DNA of 64,000 bases, taken from positions 1 through 64,000 of the forward strand of contig JAUTXW010000210.1 of the NCBI GenBank assembly GCA_030620095.1, given 5' to 3'. Position 1 is the stretch's first letter. Every line of letters begins with the position of its first letter. Below are positions 1 through 9,851 of this stretch, in pieces. The translations under genes were made by a program, and so were the position numbers. The DNA comes from Kuschelorhynchus macadamiae (lineage: Eukaryota; Arthropoda; Insecta; Coleoptera; Curculionidae). The notes beneath the pieces are model-generated. The model was not told the origin of the DNA, searched no databases, and worked only from the letters and a program-made list of their open reading frames with translations.

Positions 1-145
1 ACATTTTTTTTTTGGGTGTGGAAATAAACAACTAATGTTAAATTGTCCACTACAAAGAAATCTGCAATGATTGCAAAATGAAACGAACATTTTTACAAAA
101 AAATTAGCCGGAAAACGTTAAATAAAGATAGTAGTGGAAGTATGC
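1..145. other. Left flank without recognised feature
   Basis: AT-rich DNA outside the inverted-repeat element that begins at about 146. I see no gene, repeat or motif here. Confidence 0.5.
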
Positions 146-171
146 GGGTTCTGAATGTGGTGTCACCACTA

Positions 172-395
172 CTCCTGACCTTGAGATTAAGCCCCGCCCA
201 CCTGTGTGACGTCATTCTACCTTGAGATTAAGCTCCGCCTTCTGACCAATGAGATTAAGCCCCGCCCCATGATTATAATATTAAGTCCCGCCCCCATGGC
301 CTTGGAGAGTTAAGCTCCGCTCCATGACCAATGAGATTAAGCCCCGCCCCATGACCATGAGATTAAGCTTCGCCCCACGACCTTGGAGAGTTTTG
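172..395. repeat. Subterminal array of ~27 bp CCAAT + GC-box units (left)
   Basis: Seven or eight degenerate copies of a unit close to ACCAATGAGATTAAG followed by CCCCGCCCCATG lie head to tail. Each unit pairs a CCAAT-type motif or a CCTTG variant with a CCCCGCCC-type GC box. Subterminal repeats of this kind often bind a transposase. The same motifs are also classical NF-Y and Sp/KLF sites, so a promoter role is possible. Confidence 0.75.
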
Positions 396-425
396 CATAC
401 CACGTTTTCATATTTGTCCTTGAAG

Positions 426-453
426 TGACGTCATATGACCTTGAGCGCACGTA
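426..453 (+). promoter_or_regulatory. Composite CRE + nuclear-receptor half-site module, copy 1
   Basis: A perfect CRE palindrome (TGACGTCA, 426-433) overlaps a CATATG hexamer and runs directly into TGACCTTGA, the complement of the FTZ-F1/ERR half-site TCAAGGTCA. The E-box that follows in other copies is mutated here (CACGTA). Functional activity is inferred from the motifs only. Confidence 0.5.
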
Positions 454-1539
454 TTTACATCATCTCTATTGTTTGGCCTTGGGGGTGTGTGACGACAGAT
501 GGCCTCGAGTGTTAACTATTAAAACCAAATGATATTTAAATAAACAACATTTAGAAATATTTATTTAATTTGGTATTAATTACAATTTTTAAATTTGTGC
601 GTTTAAAATTAAATGTACCAAGCAATAGCAGATCAATATTTAAATTTGAGTGTTTGAGTAGAATATACAAAGGGGGGTATGTGACGTCATTTGCAGTAGA
701 TAGGTATCTTTTTTAAAAGGCGTGTTGATTAATATGGTGTATTGGATTTAAGCTTACGCCGGACGGTCAATATGACATGCAGGGATTGGGTGTTTGGGTT
801 AATGTGGAAAAAAGGTTAAATTATGCCCAAAAACCAGAAAACATCATTTTCGTATAAAATTCACGAATTCTATTGCAGTAGATAGGCTAAAATATGATAT
901 GCAGGGCTTGGGTGTTTGGGTTAATTGCCCCGCCCACATAACCTTGGGTCTATTTGACCTTGAAACATTTTGAAGGTCAAATTGTATGACCCTGGGTTTA
1001 TTTGCTTTTAAAATTTTTCCGGACCTTGAGAGCCCAGTTGGAACATGTTATTAAAAAAATTCTTTTCCCTGATTTGGGTGTTTAGAATAAACAAACTTTA
1101 GAAATATTCATTTAATTTGGTATTATTGTCTTCTTTTAATTTAGGTGTTTGGGTTAATTAACAAGTTTTAAAATTATATTCTCCATTTTCATATCGTTTT
1201 GGGATAAGTTGAATAATGTTTGGGAAAACATTTTTGGTAATAATTTCAAAATGAGAAATCAATAAAGCTCCTATTTTTTTCCAATTGTATGCATTAATGC
1301 GTGTGGTTAATTTAACGTTTATAGGTTTAATACCAATAGTGCTCTGTATTATTATAGGTTTTCGTTATGGCTGGTAAAAAGTTGTATCCATTTGTAGGAA
1401 CCTCTAGATGATGTACGTATGACTCGTTCAACTGTCGCAACTTTTTTTTGTGCGGTACGTCGAATAATGATTAATTTTATATTCCTTAACAAGATTCTGG
1501 AATATGTTATTAAAAAATTCTTAATATTTGTCCTTGAAG

Positions 1540-1565
1540 TGACGTCATATGACCTTGAGCGCACA
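1540..1565 (+). promoter_or_regulatory. Composite CRE + nuclear-receptor half-site module, copy 2
   Basis: The same order as copy 1: TGACGTCA, CATATG overlap, TGACCTTGA, then CGCACAT, in which the E-box is lost. It lies about 690 bp upstream of the small gene at 2256. Confidence 0.5.
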
Positions 1566-2255
1566 TCCAATTTTTTGTTGTTTAACGCACGTGGGCTATA
1601 TTGTTTGACCTTGAGGATATGTGACGACAACAAATTCTTTTAATATAGTAGGTAACACCTGACCTTGATATTAAGCTCCGCCTAATGACCAATGAGATTA
1701 AGCCCCGCCCCACGACCTTGGAGAAATGTACATACCACGTTATTTGGGGCAGAGCTTGCGAGTAATATCAGGCACTAATACTAGCAGATCAATATTTAAA
1801 TTTGTGTGTCTAGAATAAACAAAATTTAGGAATATTTACTTATTTGGTATTATTTTCATCTTTTAATTTAATTCAAACTTTTTTTGCCAAAACGTGTTGT
1901 CGAAACCATTTCTGAAAATGTTATTCAAATTTTAAATAAGTCGAGTGGGATGTATACTTTAACGTATTTGGGGCAGAGCTTGCGAGTAATCTTAGGCACT
2001 AATACTAGCAGATCAATATTTAAATTTCGGTGTTTAGAATAAACAAAAATTGGGAATATTTACTTATTTGGTATTATTTTCGTCTCTTAATTTGGGTGCT
2101 TAATAGAATAAAAAAAATTAGAAATATTTACTTAATTTGGTATCATTTTCCTCTATTAATTTGGGTGCTTAATTGAATGTTTGGGTTATTTAACAATTTG
2201 GTAATTATTTTACAAATCAGAATACACAGACATTATAATAATTAGTGTTTGAAAG

Positions 2256-2723
2256 ATGTGTGACAGCAATAGTACCATCACACCAAGTGAAAACCTTGAT
2301 TCTCACATGATGTGTTTGTCGCGTAAGTTAAGAAATGCGGCACAAGAGATATTACATTTTGCAACGTATAATGGGTCGGCGGTTGAATCAACAGTCAGTC
2401 AATATAGAAAGTACGTGAAAGATGTAATTAATTTCATGTCAGGCGCTCATTTGTGTCAAAGATACTTGTATGGTTCCATCAACTTAGACGAGTTTTGCGT
2501 GGAAATGATCGACGAAGGTCTCCAAAGCTATATTGTCGAAATACCAAATTTACCTAAGGAATTGTTATCAAAGTATGGTTTGGCCTCAGCGGAAAACATC
2601 AATGATGTTATGGAAAATGGTGCAGATAGTTTGGATTGTGTGGACAATACCGCAAATGCTACTGAAGAATGGGACAAAATGGATGTTGACGATATAGAGA
2701 GTGAAAAACAAATAGGAATGTAA
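2256..2723 (+). CDS. Small acidic protein of unknown function (155 aa)
   Basis: I do not recognise this family. The ATG follows an AT-rich leader and the reading frame is open for 155 codons, with an AATAAA signal 35 bp after the stop (about 2758). The predicted protein is soluble, with no signal peptide or membrane segment. The N-terminal half looks helical (about residues 15-65), the central part carries several Leu/Ile/Phe positions, and the last ~40 residues are strongly acidic (Asp/Glu rich). It is the only substantial open frame in its ~3 kb element. A decayed second copy sits in the opposite arm at 4798-5205, which aligns codon by codon except for a 20-codon gap. The middle faintly resembles small helical TAFH/NHR1-type domains, but that resemblance is too weak to use. 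It could be a captured cellular gene, a viral accessory gene or an element-specific factor. Confidence 0.6.
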   Translation: MCDSNSTITPSENLDSHMMCLSRKLRNAAQEILHFATYNGSAVESTVSQYRKYVKDVINFMSGAHLCQRYLYGSINLDEFCVEMIDEGLQSYIVEIPNLPKELLSKYGLASAENINDVMENGADSLDCVDNTANATEEWDKMDVDDIESEKQIGM

Positions 2724-3036
2724 ACAATTATATGTACCATGCAAACATAATTTTGTAAATAAATAATCATTTTATTAATGTATTTGTGTTATTTGTCTAT
2801 TTTTTACATTTATCAATATAAGTTAAACAAAGTGACATATCAGTTAATATAAAAAAATGTAATAACTTACTACACCACGAAAAAAGCGGAAATCCAGAAG
2901 TACATTTAAAAGACGTAATTGACAGGTGCAACCTTTTGCTGCATATAATACGGCTTTTAATATAAAAAAAGGGCAATAACTTACTACGCCACGGAAATGT
3001 CGAATACACCCTTTTCGATACATCCTTTTCGATTTA

Positions 3037-3085
3037 AGGCGGGGCTTAATCTCAAGGTCAGGAGTCGTGGTGACACCCCCCACTA
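3037..3085. repeat. Inner terminal inverted repeat of the left ~3 kb element
   Basis: This stretch is the reverse complement of the outer tip at about 157-201, including the GGTGTCACC-like end and the GCGGGGCTTAATCTCAAGG core. It marks the 3' end of the left element copy and is the best evidence for a discrete element with ~45 bp terminal inverted repeats. Confidence 0.6.
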
Positions 3086-3410
3086 AGCCCCGCCCCCTTG
3101 GAGAATTTTAACACGTTTTCATATTTGTCCTTGAAGTGACGTCATATGACCTTGAGCGCACGTGTTTACATCAGCTATATTGTTTGGCCTTGCGGGTGTG
3201 TGACGGCAGATGGCCTCGAGTATTAACTATTAAAACCAAACGATATTTAAATAAACATTTAGAAATATTTATTCAATTTGGTATTATTTACAATTTTTAA
3301 ATTTGTGTGTTTAAAATTAAATGTACCAAGCAATAGCAGATCAATATTTAAATTTGGGTGTTTAGAATAAACAAACTTTAGAAATATTTATTTATTTTGG
3401 TATTAGTCGA
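3086..3410. repeat. Partial restart of the element's 5' region (direct repeat)
   Basis: Sequence matching about 370-690 of the left arm recurs here in the same orientation, from a GC-box block through the composite module to the repeated block near 640. A second element copy therefore begins directly after the first ends, and is then cut off at about 3410. Confidence 0.7.
3137..3164 (+). promoter_or_regulatory. Composite CRE + half-site + E-box module, copy 3
   Basis: All parts are intact: TGACGTCA (3137-3144), a CATATG overlap, TGACCTTGA, and a canonical CACGTG E-box at 3159-3164. It lies in the partial direct repeat that restarts the element. Confidence 0.5.
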
Positions 3411-4483
3411 CAATTGAAGGATATAAAAACACTGATTAGTTCTAAGCTACCATGGGCGTGTGATGAAATTATTGTACCGATCTTGTGCTGTGTTAAATTT
3501 AGTTTCGAATAACACATTCAAATTTATTTCTGAAGTGTTAAATTTTTTAACGAATACGCTTATTTTGCTACGAAAATATCTATAAAATAGTCCCAGCTGA
3601 CAAGGACAAAAATGCAATTGCTAAAAAAAACTGCAATTTCTAGAAAAATTCTGGTCTTCAAGAATGAATATTTTTTATTTTGAAGACTAGACTATTTTAT
3701 TTTTCTTTTTTTTTTGGGGTATCTATCGATGTTTCAGCAGTGTACTTGTATCTTTCTGCGACAACATTCTGAACATTTCTGAATTTTGGAAATATCAGTG
3801 GGGAAATGACTAATAAATTTATTAAAATTAAACAAGAGGCTAGCGGGCTTTCTTTCAACTGTTCCACTAAAAAACCCATAAAAGAACAATACAGTGGAGA
3901 CTTTTTAAACTGTGAGGGTATTCTAATAGAGTTTACCTGCATAGCAAAAAAATTCTGGTTTGAGGGTTTTAGCAAAACTAATGCTTAATAGTTTTTGGAG
4001 GAAATGTCATTTTTCATATATTTTGCATTATCTATGTTAAAATGTCTTTCACATGTAAGAAAAAAAAAAATAGGTATTGTCTTTTATCTTAAATCGAAAA
4101 GGATGTATCAAAAAGGGTGTATTCGACTTTTTCCGTGGCGTAGTAAGTTATTGCCCTTTTTTATATTAAAGGCCGTATTACATGCAGTCAGCAGTGTACT
4201 TGTATCTTTCTGCGACAACATTCTGAACATTTCTGAAATTTGGAAATATCAGTGGGGAAATGACTAAAAACCCATAAAAGAACAATACAGTGGAGATTTT
4301 TTAAACTGTGAGGGTATTCTAATAGAGTTTACCTGCATATCAAAAAAAAAATCTGGTTTGAGGGTTTTAGCAAAACTAATGCTTAATAGTTTTTGGAGGA
4401 AATGTCATTTTCATATATTTTACATTATCTATGTTAAAATGCCTTTCACATGTAAGAAAAAAAAAGGTATTGTCTTTTATCTT
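3411..4483. repeat. Spacer between the two arms, internally duplicated
   Basis: There is no coding frame. A block at about 3738-4060 (CAGCAGTGTACTTGTATC onward) recurs at about 4188-4480 with a deletion. A block matching the arm's inner end (GAAAAGGATGTATC) occurs at about 4098 and again at 4489. The spacer therefore appears to have grown by local direct duplication after the inverted duplication formed. Confidence 0.65.
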
Positions 4484-4797
4484 AAATCGAAAAGGATGTA
4501 TCGAAAAGGGTGTATTCGACTTTTTCCGTGGCGTAGTAAGTTATTGCCCTTTTTTTTATATTAAAGGCCGTATTATATACAGCAAAAGGTTGCACCTGTC
4601 AATTAAGTGTTTTAAATGTACTTCTGGATTTCCGCTTTTTTCGTGGTGTAGTAACTTATTACATTTTTTTATATTAACTGATATGTCACTTTGTTTAACT
4701 TATATTGATAAATTTAAAAAATAGACAAATAACACAAATACATTAATAAAATGATTATTTATTTACAAAATTATGTTTGCATGGTACATATAATTGT

Positions 4798-5205
4798 TTA
4801 CATTCCTATTTGTTTTTCACTCTCTATATCGTCAACATCCATTTTGTTTCATTCTTCAGTAGCATTTGCGGTATTGTCTACACAATCCAAACTATCTGCA
4901 CCATTTTCCACAACTTCATTGATGTTTTCCGCTGAGGCCAAACCATACTTTGATAACAATTCCTTGGGTAAATTTGGTATTTCGACAATATAGCTTTGGA
5001 GACCTTCGTGATCAGCGCCTGACATGAAATTAATTACATCTTTCACGTACTTTCTATATTGACTGACTGTTGATTCAACCGCCGACCCATCATACGTTGC
5101 AAAATGTAATATCTCTTGTGCCGCATTTCTTAAATTACGCGACAAACACATCGTGTGAGAATCAAGGTCTTCACTTGGTGTGATGGTACTATTGCTGTCA
5201 CACAT
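4798..5205 (-). pseudogene. Decayed second copy of the 155-aa gene
   Basis: On the minus strand this copy starts with the same Met-Cys-Asp-Ser-Asn and follows the left copy closely. It lacks 20 codons (60 bp) after the residues MSGA, where the left copy continues with HLCQRYLYG. It then has a TGG to TGA change that stops translation at 4849 in the acidic tail, although the frame continues to the family stop at 4798-4800. Both lesions are absent from the left copy, so this copy decayed after the inverted duplication or came from an already different element. Confidence 0.8.
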
Positions 5206-5899
5206 CTTTCAAACACTAATTATTAAAATGTCTATGTATTCTGATTTGTAAAATAATTACCAAATTGTAAATTAACCCTAACATTCAATTAAGCACCCAA
5301 ATTAATAGAGGAAAATGATATCAAATTAAGTAAATATTTCTAATTTTTTTTATTCTATTAAGCACCGAAATTAAAAGACGAAAATAATACCAAATAAGTA
5401 AATATTCCCAATTTTTGTTTATTCTAAACATCGAAATTTAAATATTGATCTGCTAGTATTAGTGCCTAAGATTACTCGCAAGCTCTGCCCCAAATACGTT
5501 AAAGTATACATCCCACTCGACTTATTTATAATTTAAATAACATTTTCAGAAATGGTTTCGACAACACGTTTTGGCAAAAAAAGTTTGAATTAAATTAAAA
5601 GATGAAAATAATACCAAATAAGTAAATATTCCTAAATTTTGTTTATTCTAGACACACAAATTTAAATATTGATCTGCTAGTATTAGTGCATGATATTACT
5701 CGCAAGCTCTGCCCCAAATAACGTGGTATGTGCATTTCTCCAAGGTCGTGGGGCGGGGCTTAATCTCATTGGTCATGAGGCGGAGCTTAATATCAAGGTC
5801 AGGTGTTACCTACTATATTAAAAGAATTTGTTGTCGTCACATATCCTCAAGGTCAAACAATATAGCCCACGTGCGTTAAACAACAAAAAATTGGATGTT

Positions 5900-5921
5900 C
5901 GCTCAAGGTCATATGACGTCA
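5900..5921 (-). promoter_or_regulatory. Composite CRE + nuclear-receptor half-site module, copy 4
   Basis: This is the right-arm partner of copy 2: GCTCAAGGTCATATG followed by ACGTCAC. The E-box is absent here as well. Confidence 0.5.
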
Positions 5922-6192
5922 CTTCAAGGACAAATATCAAGAATTTTTTAATAACATATTCCAGAATCTTGTTAAGGAATATAACATTAATCATTATTCG
6001 ACGTACCGCACAAAAAAAAGCTGCGACAGTTGAACGAGTCATACGTACATCATCTAGAGGTTCCTACAAATGGATACAACTTATTACCAGCCATAACGAA
6101 AACCTATAATAATACAGAGCACTATTGGTATGAAACCTATAAACGTTAAATCAACCACACGCATTAATGCATACAATTGGAAAAAAATAGTA

Positions 6193-6476
6193 CCCAAAAA
6201 GTTTAAATTTCGTTTGGGTGATATAGTTTGAATCACGTCACCTACCAGTAAGCGACGAGGGAAAAGAATTTTTTAATATTCAAACCTATCGAAATATGTA
6301 TATTGGTTAAGGTTACTATTAAAATAAATACCCAACGAACTTCAACTTTGTTTTATTTAAATATGTGTTTATTACAATTATAAACTCGGTTTATTCACAA
6401 CAATCATCATTCTTGATTATCTTCATGACAATCAGCAATCTTGATTATTTTCATATATGAGTAATCCTCATTAAAC
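6193..6476. repeat. ~285 bp segment present only in the right arm
   Basis: Left-arm sequence around 1266-1285 is continuous, whereas the right arm carries ~285 extra bases between the same flanks. The insert has no clear inverted termini. Either it was inserted in the right arm or it was deleted from the left. I recognise no family. Confidence 0.6.
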
Positions 6477-7237
6477 TGGAGCTTTATTGATTTCTCATTT
6501 TGAAATTATTACCAAAAATGTTTTCCCCAAACATTATTCAACTTATCCCAAAACGATATGAAAATATAATTTTAAAATTTGTTAATTAACCCAAACACCT
6601 AAATTAAAAGAAGACAATAATACCAAATTAAATAAATATTTCTAAAGTTTGTTTATTCTAAACACCCAAATCAAGGTCCGGAAAAATTTTCAAAAGCAAA
6701 TAAACCCAAGGTCATACAATTTGACCTTCAAAATGTTTCAAGGTCAAATAGACCCAAGGTTATGTGGGCGGGGCAATTAACCCAAACACCCAAGCCCTGC
6801 ATATCATATTTTAGCCTATCTATTGCAATAGGATTCGTGAATTTTATACGAAAAGGATGTTTTCTGGTTTTTGGGCATAATTTAACCTTTTTTCCACATT
6901 AACCCAAACACCCAATCCCTGCATGTCATATTGACCGTCCGGCGTAAGCTTAAATCCAATACACCATATTAATCAACACGCCTTTTAAAAAAGATACCTA
7001 TGCAAATGACGTCACATACCCCCTTTGTATATTCCAAACACTCAAATTTAAATATTGATCTGCTATTGCTTGGTACATATAATTTTAAACACACAAATTT
7101 AAAAATTGTAATTAATACCAAATTAAATAAATATTTCTAAATGTTGTTTATTTAAATATCATTTGGTTTTAATAGTTAACACTCGAGGCCATCTGTCATC
7201 ACACACCCCCAAGGCCAAACAATAGAGATGATGTAAA

Positions 7238-7265
7238 CACGTGCGCTCAAGGTCATATGACGTCA
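7238..7265 (-). promoter_or_regulatory. Composite E-box + half-site + CRE module, copy 5
   Basis: CACGTG (7238-7243), TCAAGGTCA, a CATATG overlap and TGACGTCA (7258-7265) are all intact. It is the reverse-complement partner of copy 1 and retains the E-box that copy 1 lost. Confidence 0.5.
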
Positions 7266-7325
7266 CTTCAAGGACAAATATGAAAACGTCACACCCTCAA
7301 GGCCAAACAATATAGCTGATGTAAA

Positions 7326-7353
7326 CACGTGCGCTCAAGGTCATATGACGTCA
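7326..7353 (-). promoter_or_regulatory. Composite E-box + half-site + CRE module, copy 6
   Basis: A second intact module, produced by the local tandem duplication. CACGTG is at 7326-7331 and TGACGTCA at 7346-7353. Confidence 0.5.
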
Positions 7354-7384
7354 CTTCAAGGACAAATATGAAAACGTGGTATGC

Positions 7385-7612
7385 AAAACTCTCCAAGGTC
7401 GTGGGGCGGGGCTTAATCTCATGGTCATGGGGCGGGGCTTAATCTCATTGGTCACGTGGCGGAGCTTAACACTCCAAGGCCATGGGGGGCGGGACTTAAT
7501 AATCATGATCATAGGGCAGGGCTTAATCTCATTGGTCAGGAGGCGGACCTTACTTTCAAGGTCCAATGACGTCACACTGGTGGGCGGGACTTAATCTCAA
7601 GGTCAGGAGTAG
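7385..7612. repeat. Subterminal array of CCAAT + GC-box units (right)
   Basis: This is the mirror image of 172-395: repeated GGGGCGGGGCTTAATCTCAT units interleaved with TGGTCA/CAAGG variants. Copy number and sequence differ slightly from the left array. Confidence 0.75.
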
Positions 7613-7712
7613 TGGTGACACCACATTCAGAACCCGCATACTTCCACTACTAAAGATTATAGGTTGTCCAAATAACATGGAAAAGTCTGAAATTGAAGGA
7701 TGTGTTAAAGAA

Positions 7713-7940
<228 letters not shown>

Positions 7941-8420
7941 ATATACGGGGTGTCCCGGATAAGAATGAACTCTACAGGAAAAAAGTTGCGCTGCACTGAA
8001 CTCTGCAAGATGATGTTTTCAGATTTGGAACATTCCGAGTACTTCCGAAGAATTTAAGAAAAAACCGAAAACTCACGTTCGTTTTTATTTTTTTCTGGTT
8101 CTATTTTGAAAAATATTGGAAAACAAATTTTACATTTTCATTGTCATTTTTTCTCCTCTACAAGATGGCATCATTGTATTTCGATTTTTCATAACCACCA
8201 TTAACTTTATTTTTTTAAATAGTCGAAAAAATTTGTTGTGTGTTTAATAAGCTCTATTTTTAATTCTAAATTCAATGACATATCACACTTTGCATTTATT
8301 CGACGTTTTGGACTCAAAAACCATCATCAGTGATATTCGATGATGATTGCGCGAAAATGAAACGCCGGAACAAAAATCTGATTAGTTTATCTTGTCGAGA
8401 AGAAAAAGTTGCTATGGTAA

Positions 8421-8553
8421 CGCAAAATTTATTTTGATCTAGCTCTTACCGTAGACTTTAAAAAAATGAATAATTATTTTATTTGTCCGCAAAATTTATT
8501 TTGATCTAGCTCTTACCGTAGACTTTAAAAAAATGAATAATTATTTTATTTGT
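8421..8553. repeat. 67 bp tandem duplication in the transposon arm
   Basis: Two adjacent copies of the block starting CGCAAAATTTATTTTGATCT occur with a 67 bp period. The right arm has a single copy at about 10160-10225, so the duplication is specific to the left arm. Confidence 0.85.
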
Positions 8554-8785
8554 GTTGGTATCAGGTGTGATAGTAGTATTTAAAGCGATAATATGAATAA
8601 AGTTGTTTATTTTATTAAAGGAATTTACATCAACAACAATTAATATTAATAATGTTAATACAATAATAAAGTTCTAAAAACTTAACCTACAAAATAATAA
8701 CAAATTTATGAACTTATCTAATTTAGATGTGAAGCATTGTATTAGTATTAACTTACATAAAAACTTGTTATTAACTAAATCCAAT

Positions 8786-9851
8786 TAACCATTTTTCTTA
8801 TTTTCAAAAATGCCGCCCTCGTTTTCTAAACATAAATAGGAACAATAAACAATTTCGTTCATTACTTTTTCTAGCATTTCCGGTATTATTTTTCGGATGG
8901 ATTCTCATACTGGGCTTTTAATTCTTCAATATCTTGAAATGTTTGCCAATAAACGTCATTTTCCAGATACCCCCAAAGGAAAAAGTCCAGGGGTGTAAGG
9001 TCTGGTGACTGAGGAGGCCAGCTAATTGGACCACGAGTAGCAATTAAATTATTTCCTAATCGATTTCTTAAATAATCCATGTTGAGTCTTGAATTGTGAG
9101 GGGGAGCCCCATCTTGTTGGAACCACATGTTATGGGTTAGGTTTAAAGGCAAGTCATCCAGTGCCTCTTCAATTTCGTTTCTTAGGAACTGACGATACCT
9201 TTCGGAATTGAGGGTTCCTTCAAAAAATAATGGTCCAATGATGCGGTTTCCCAAAATACCACACCAAACATTTATTCCAAACCAATTCTGGTGTTTGGAT
9301 GTGCGGAATCGGTTTTCATTTTTTGTTGACCAATAATGTCTATTTTTTCTATTAAATAAACCATTGTTAGATAAATAATTTTCATCGGTCCAAAGAATCT
9401 GGTGGGGAAATTGGGGATTTTCATCGTATTTTCGTGTGAACCACTCACAGAAAGTAGTTCTACGTTCTTCATCTCCAGGATGCAAAGCATGGCAGATACG
9501 GTATTTATAAGGATGGTATTTCTCTTTACGCAGGATTCCATGTGCAATGGTTTTTGGCACTTCTTGCTCTTTCTCGATGGTACGGAGTCCTATATTATCA
9601 TCTTCTTCTACAGCAAGCAAAACTCGCATTACTTGTTCAGGGTTTTGCGATTTTTTACGATCACGCACTGGCTTTTCAAAAGCGCCATGTTCTTTTAAGT
9701 TTGTCACTAACCTTTTGAAAATGGATTGGCCTGGTTGACGCCGTTCGGGGTATTTTTGAAGATAACGCATTTCTGCTTGCGCGCATTTTTGATGACTTTC
9801 AATGTAACATATAATCATATCAAATTTAACTTCATTGGAATAATGTGCCAT
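8786..9851 (-). pseudogene. DD41D transposase, frameshifted at its C-terminus
   Basis: Cut-and-paste transposase of the IS630-Tc1-mariner superfamily. The open frame gives 321 aa. An N-terminal helix-turn-helix region (about residues 1-115) is followed by the catalytic core: Asp156 in WTDEN, Asp247 in FQQDGAPPH and Asp289 in SPDLTPLDFF. There are 41 residues between the second and third Asp, which defines DD41D (as in rosa-type elements). The frame ends early at 8886. A neighbouring frame then continues with the family-typical tail (IRKIIPEMLEKVMNE) to a TAA at 8786-8788. A single small indel near 8905-8915 therefore truncates an otherwise complete protein. The initiator ATG at 9849-9851 fits the family N-terminus. 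The product is probably inactive. Confidence 0.85.

Larger units (their letters stand above)
7212..7378. repeat. Tandem duplication carrying two composite modules
   Basis: A block of about 78 bp (GGCCAAACAATA... to ...GAAAACGT) occurs twice with a period of about 89 bp. The left arm has only one equivalent copy, so this is a right-arm-specific duplication. It doubles the regulatory-like module. Confidence 0.75.
146..7640. repeat. Giant imperfect inverted duplication of a ~3 kb element
   Basis: The sequence from about 146 to 3040 recurs in reverse complement from about 7640 back to 4484. Both outer tips carry the same block, which reads GTATGCGGGTTCTGAATGTG on the left and its complement on the right. 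The left copy looks like a complete element: its outer end (about 160-201) recurs inverted at about 3037-3080, giving a ~45 bp terminal inverted repeat around a ~2.9 kb body. The right copy lacks this inner terminus. The arms differ by point changes, a ~285 bp segment present only on the right (6193-6476), a tandem duplication (7212-7378) and a 60 bp deletion in the right gene copy. No transposase is visible, so the element is either non-autonomous or of an unrecognised class. A DNA-virus-derived repeat is an alternative that I cannot test from the sequence. Confidence 0.85.

Noticed and set aside
172..395. CRISPR-like array
   Set aside because: Units are contiguous and degenerate with no unique spacers, and the DNA is eukaryotic.
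2420..2580. TAFH/NHR1-like domain in the 155-aa protein
   Set aside because: Only a loose pattern of hydrophobic and Gly/Glu-Phe positions. It is not strong enough to assign a domain.
2797..3083. Overlapping minus-strand frames of 70-79 codons
   Set aside because: They lie in the terminal part of the inverted element, have basic/Phe/Cys-rich low-complexity composition and recur as shadows in the other arm.
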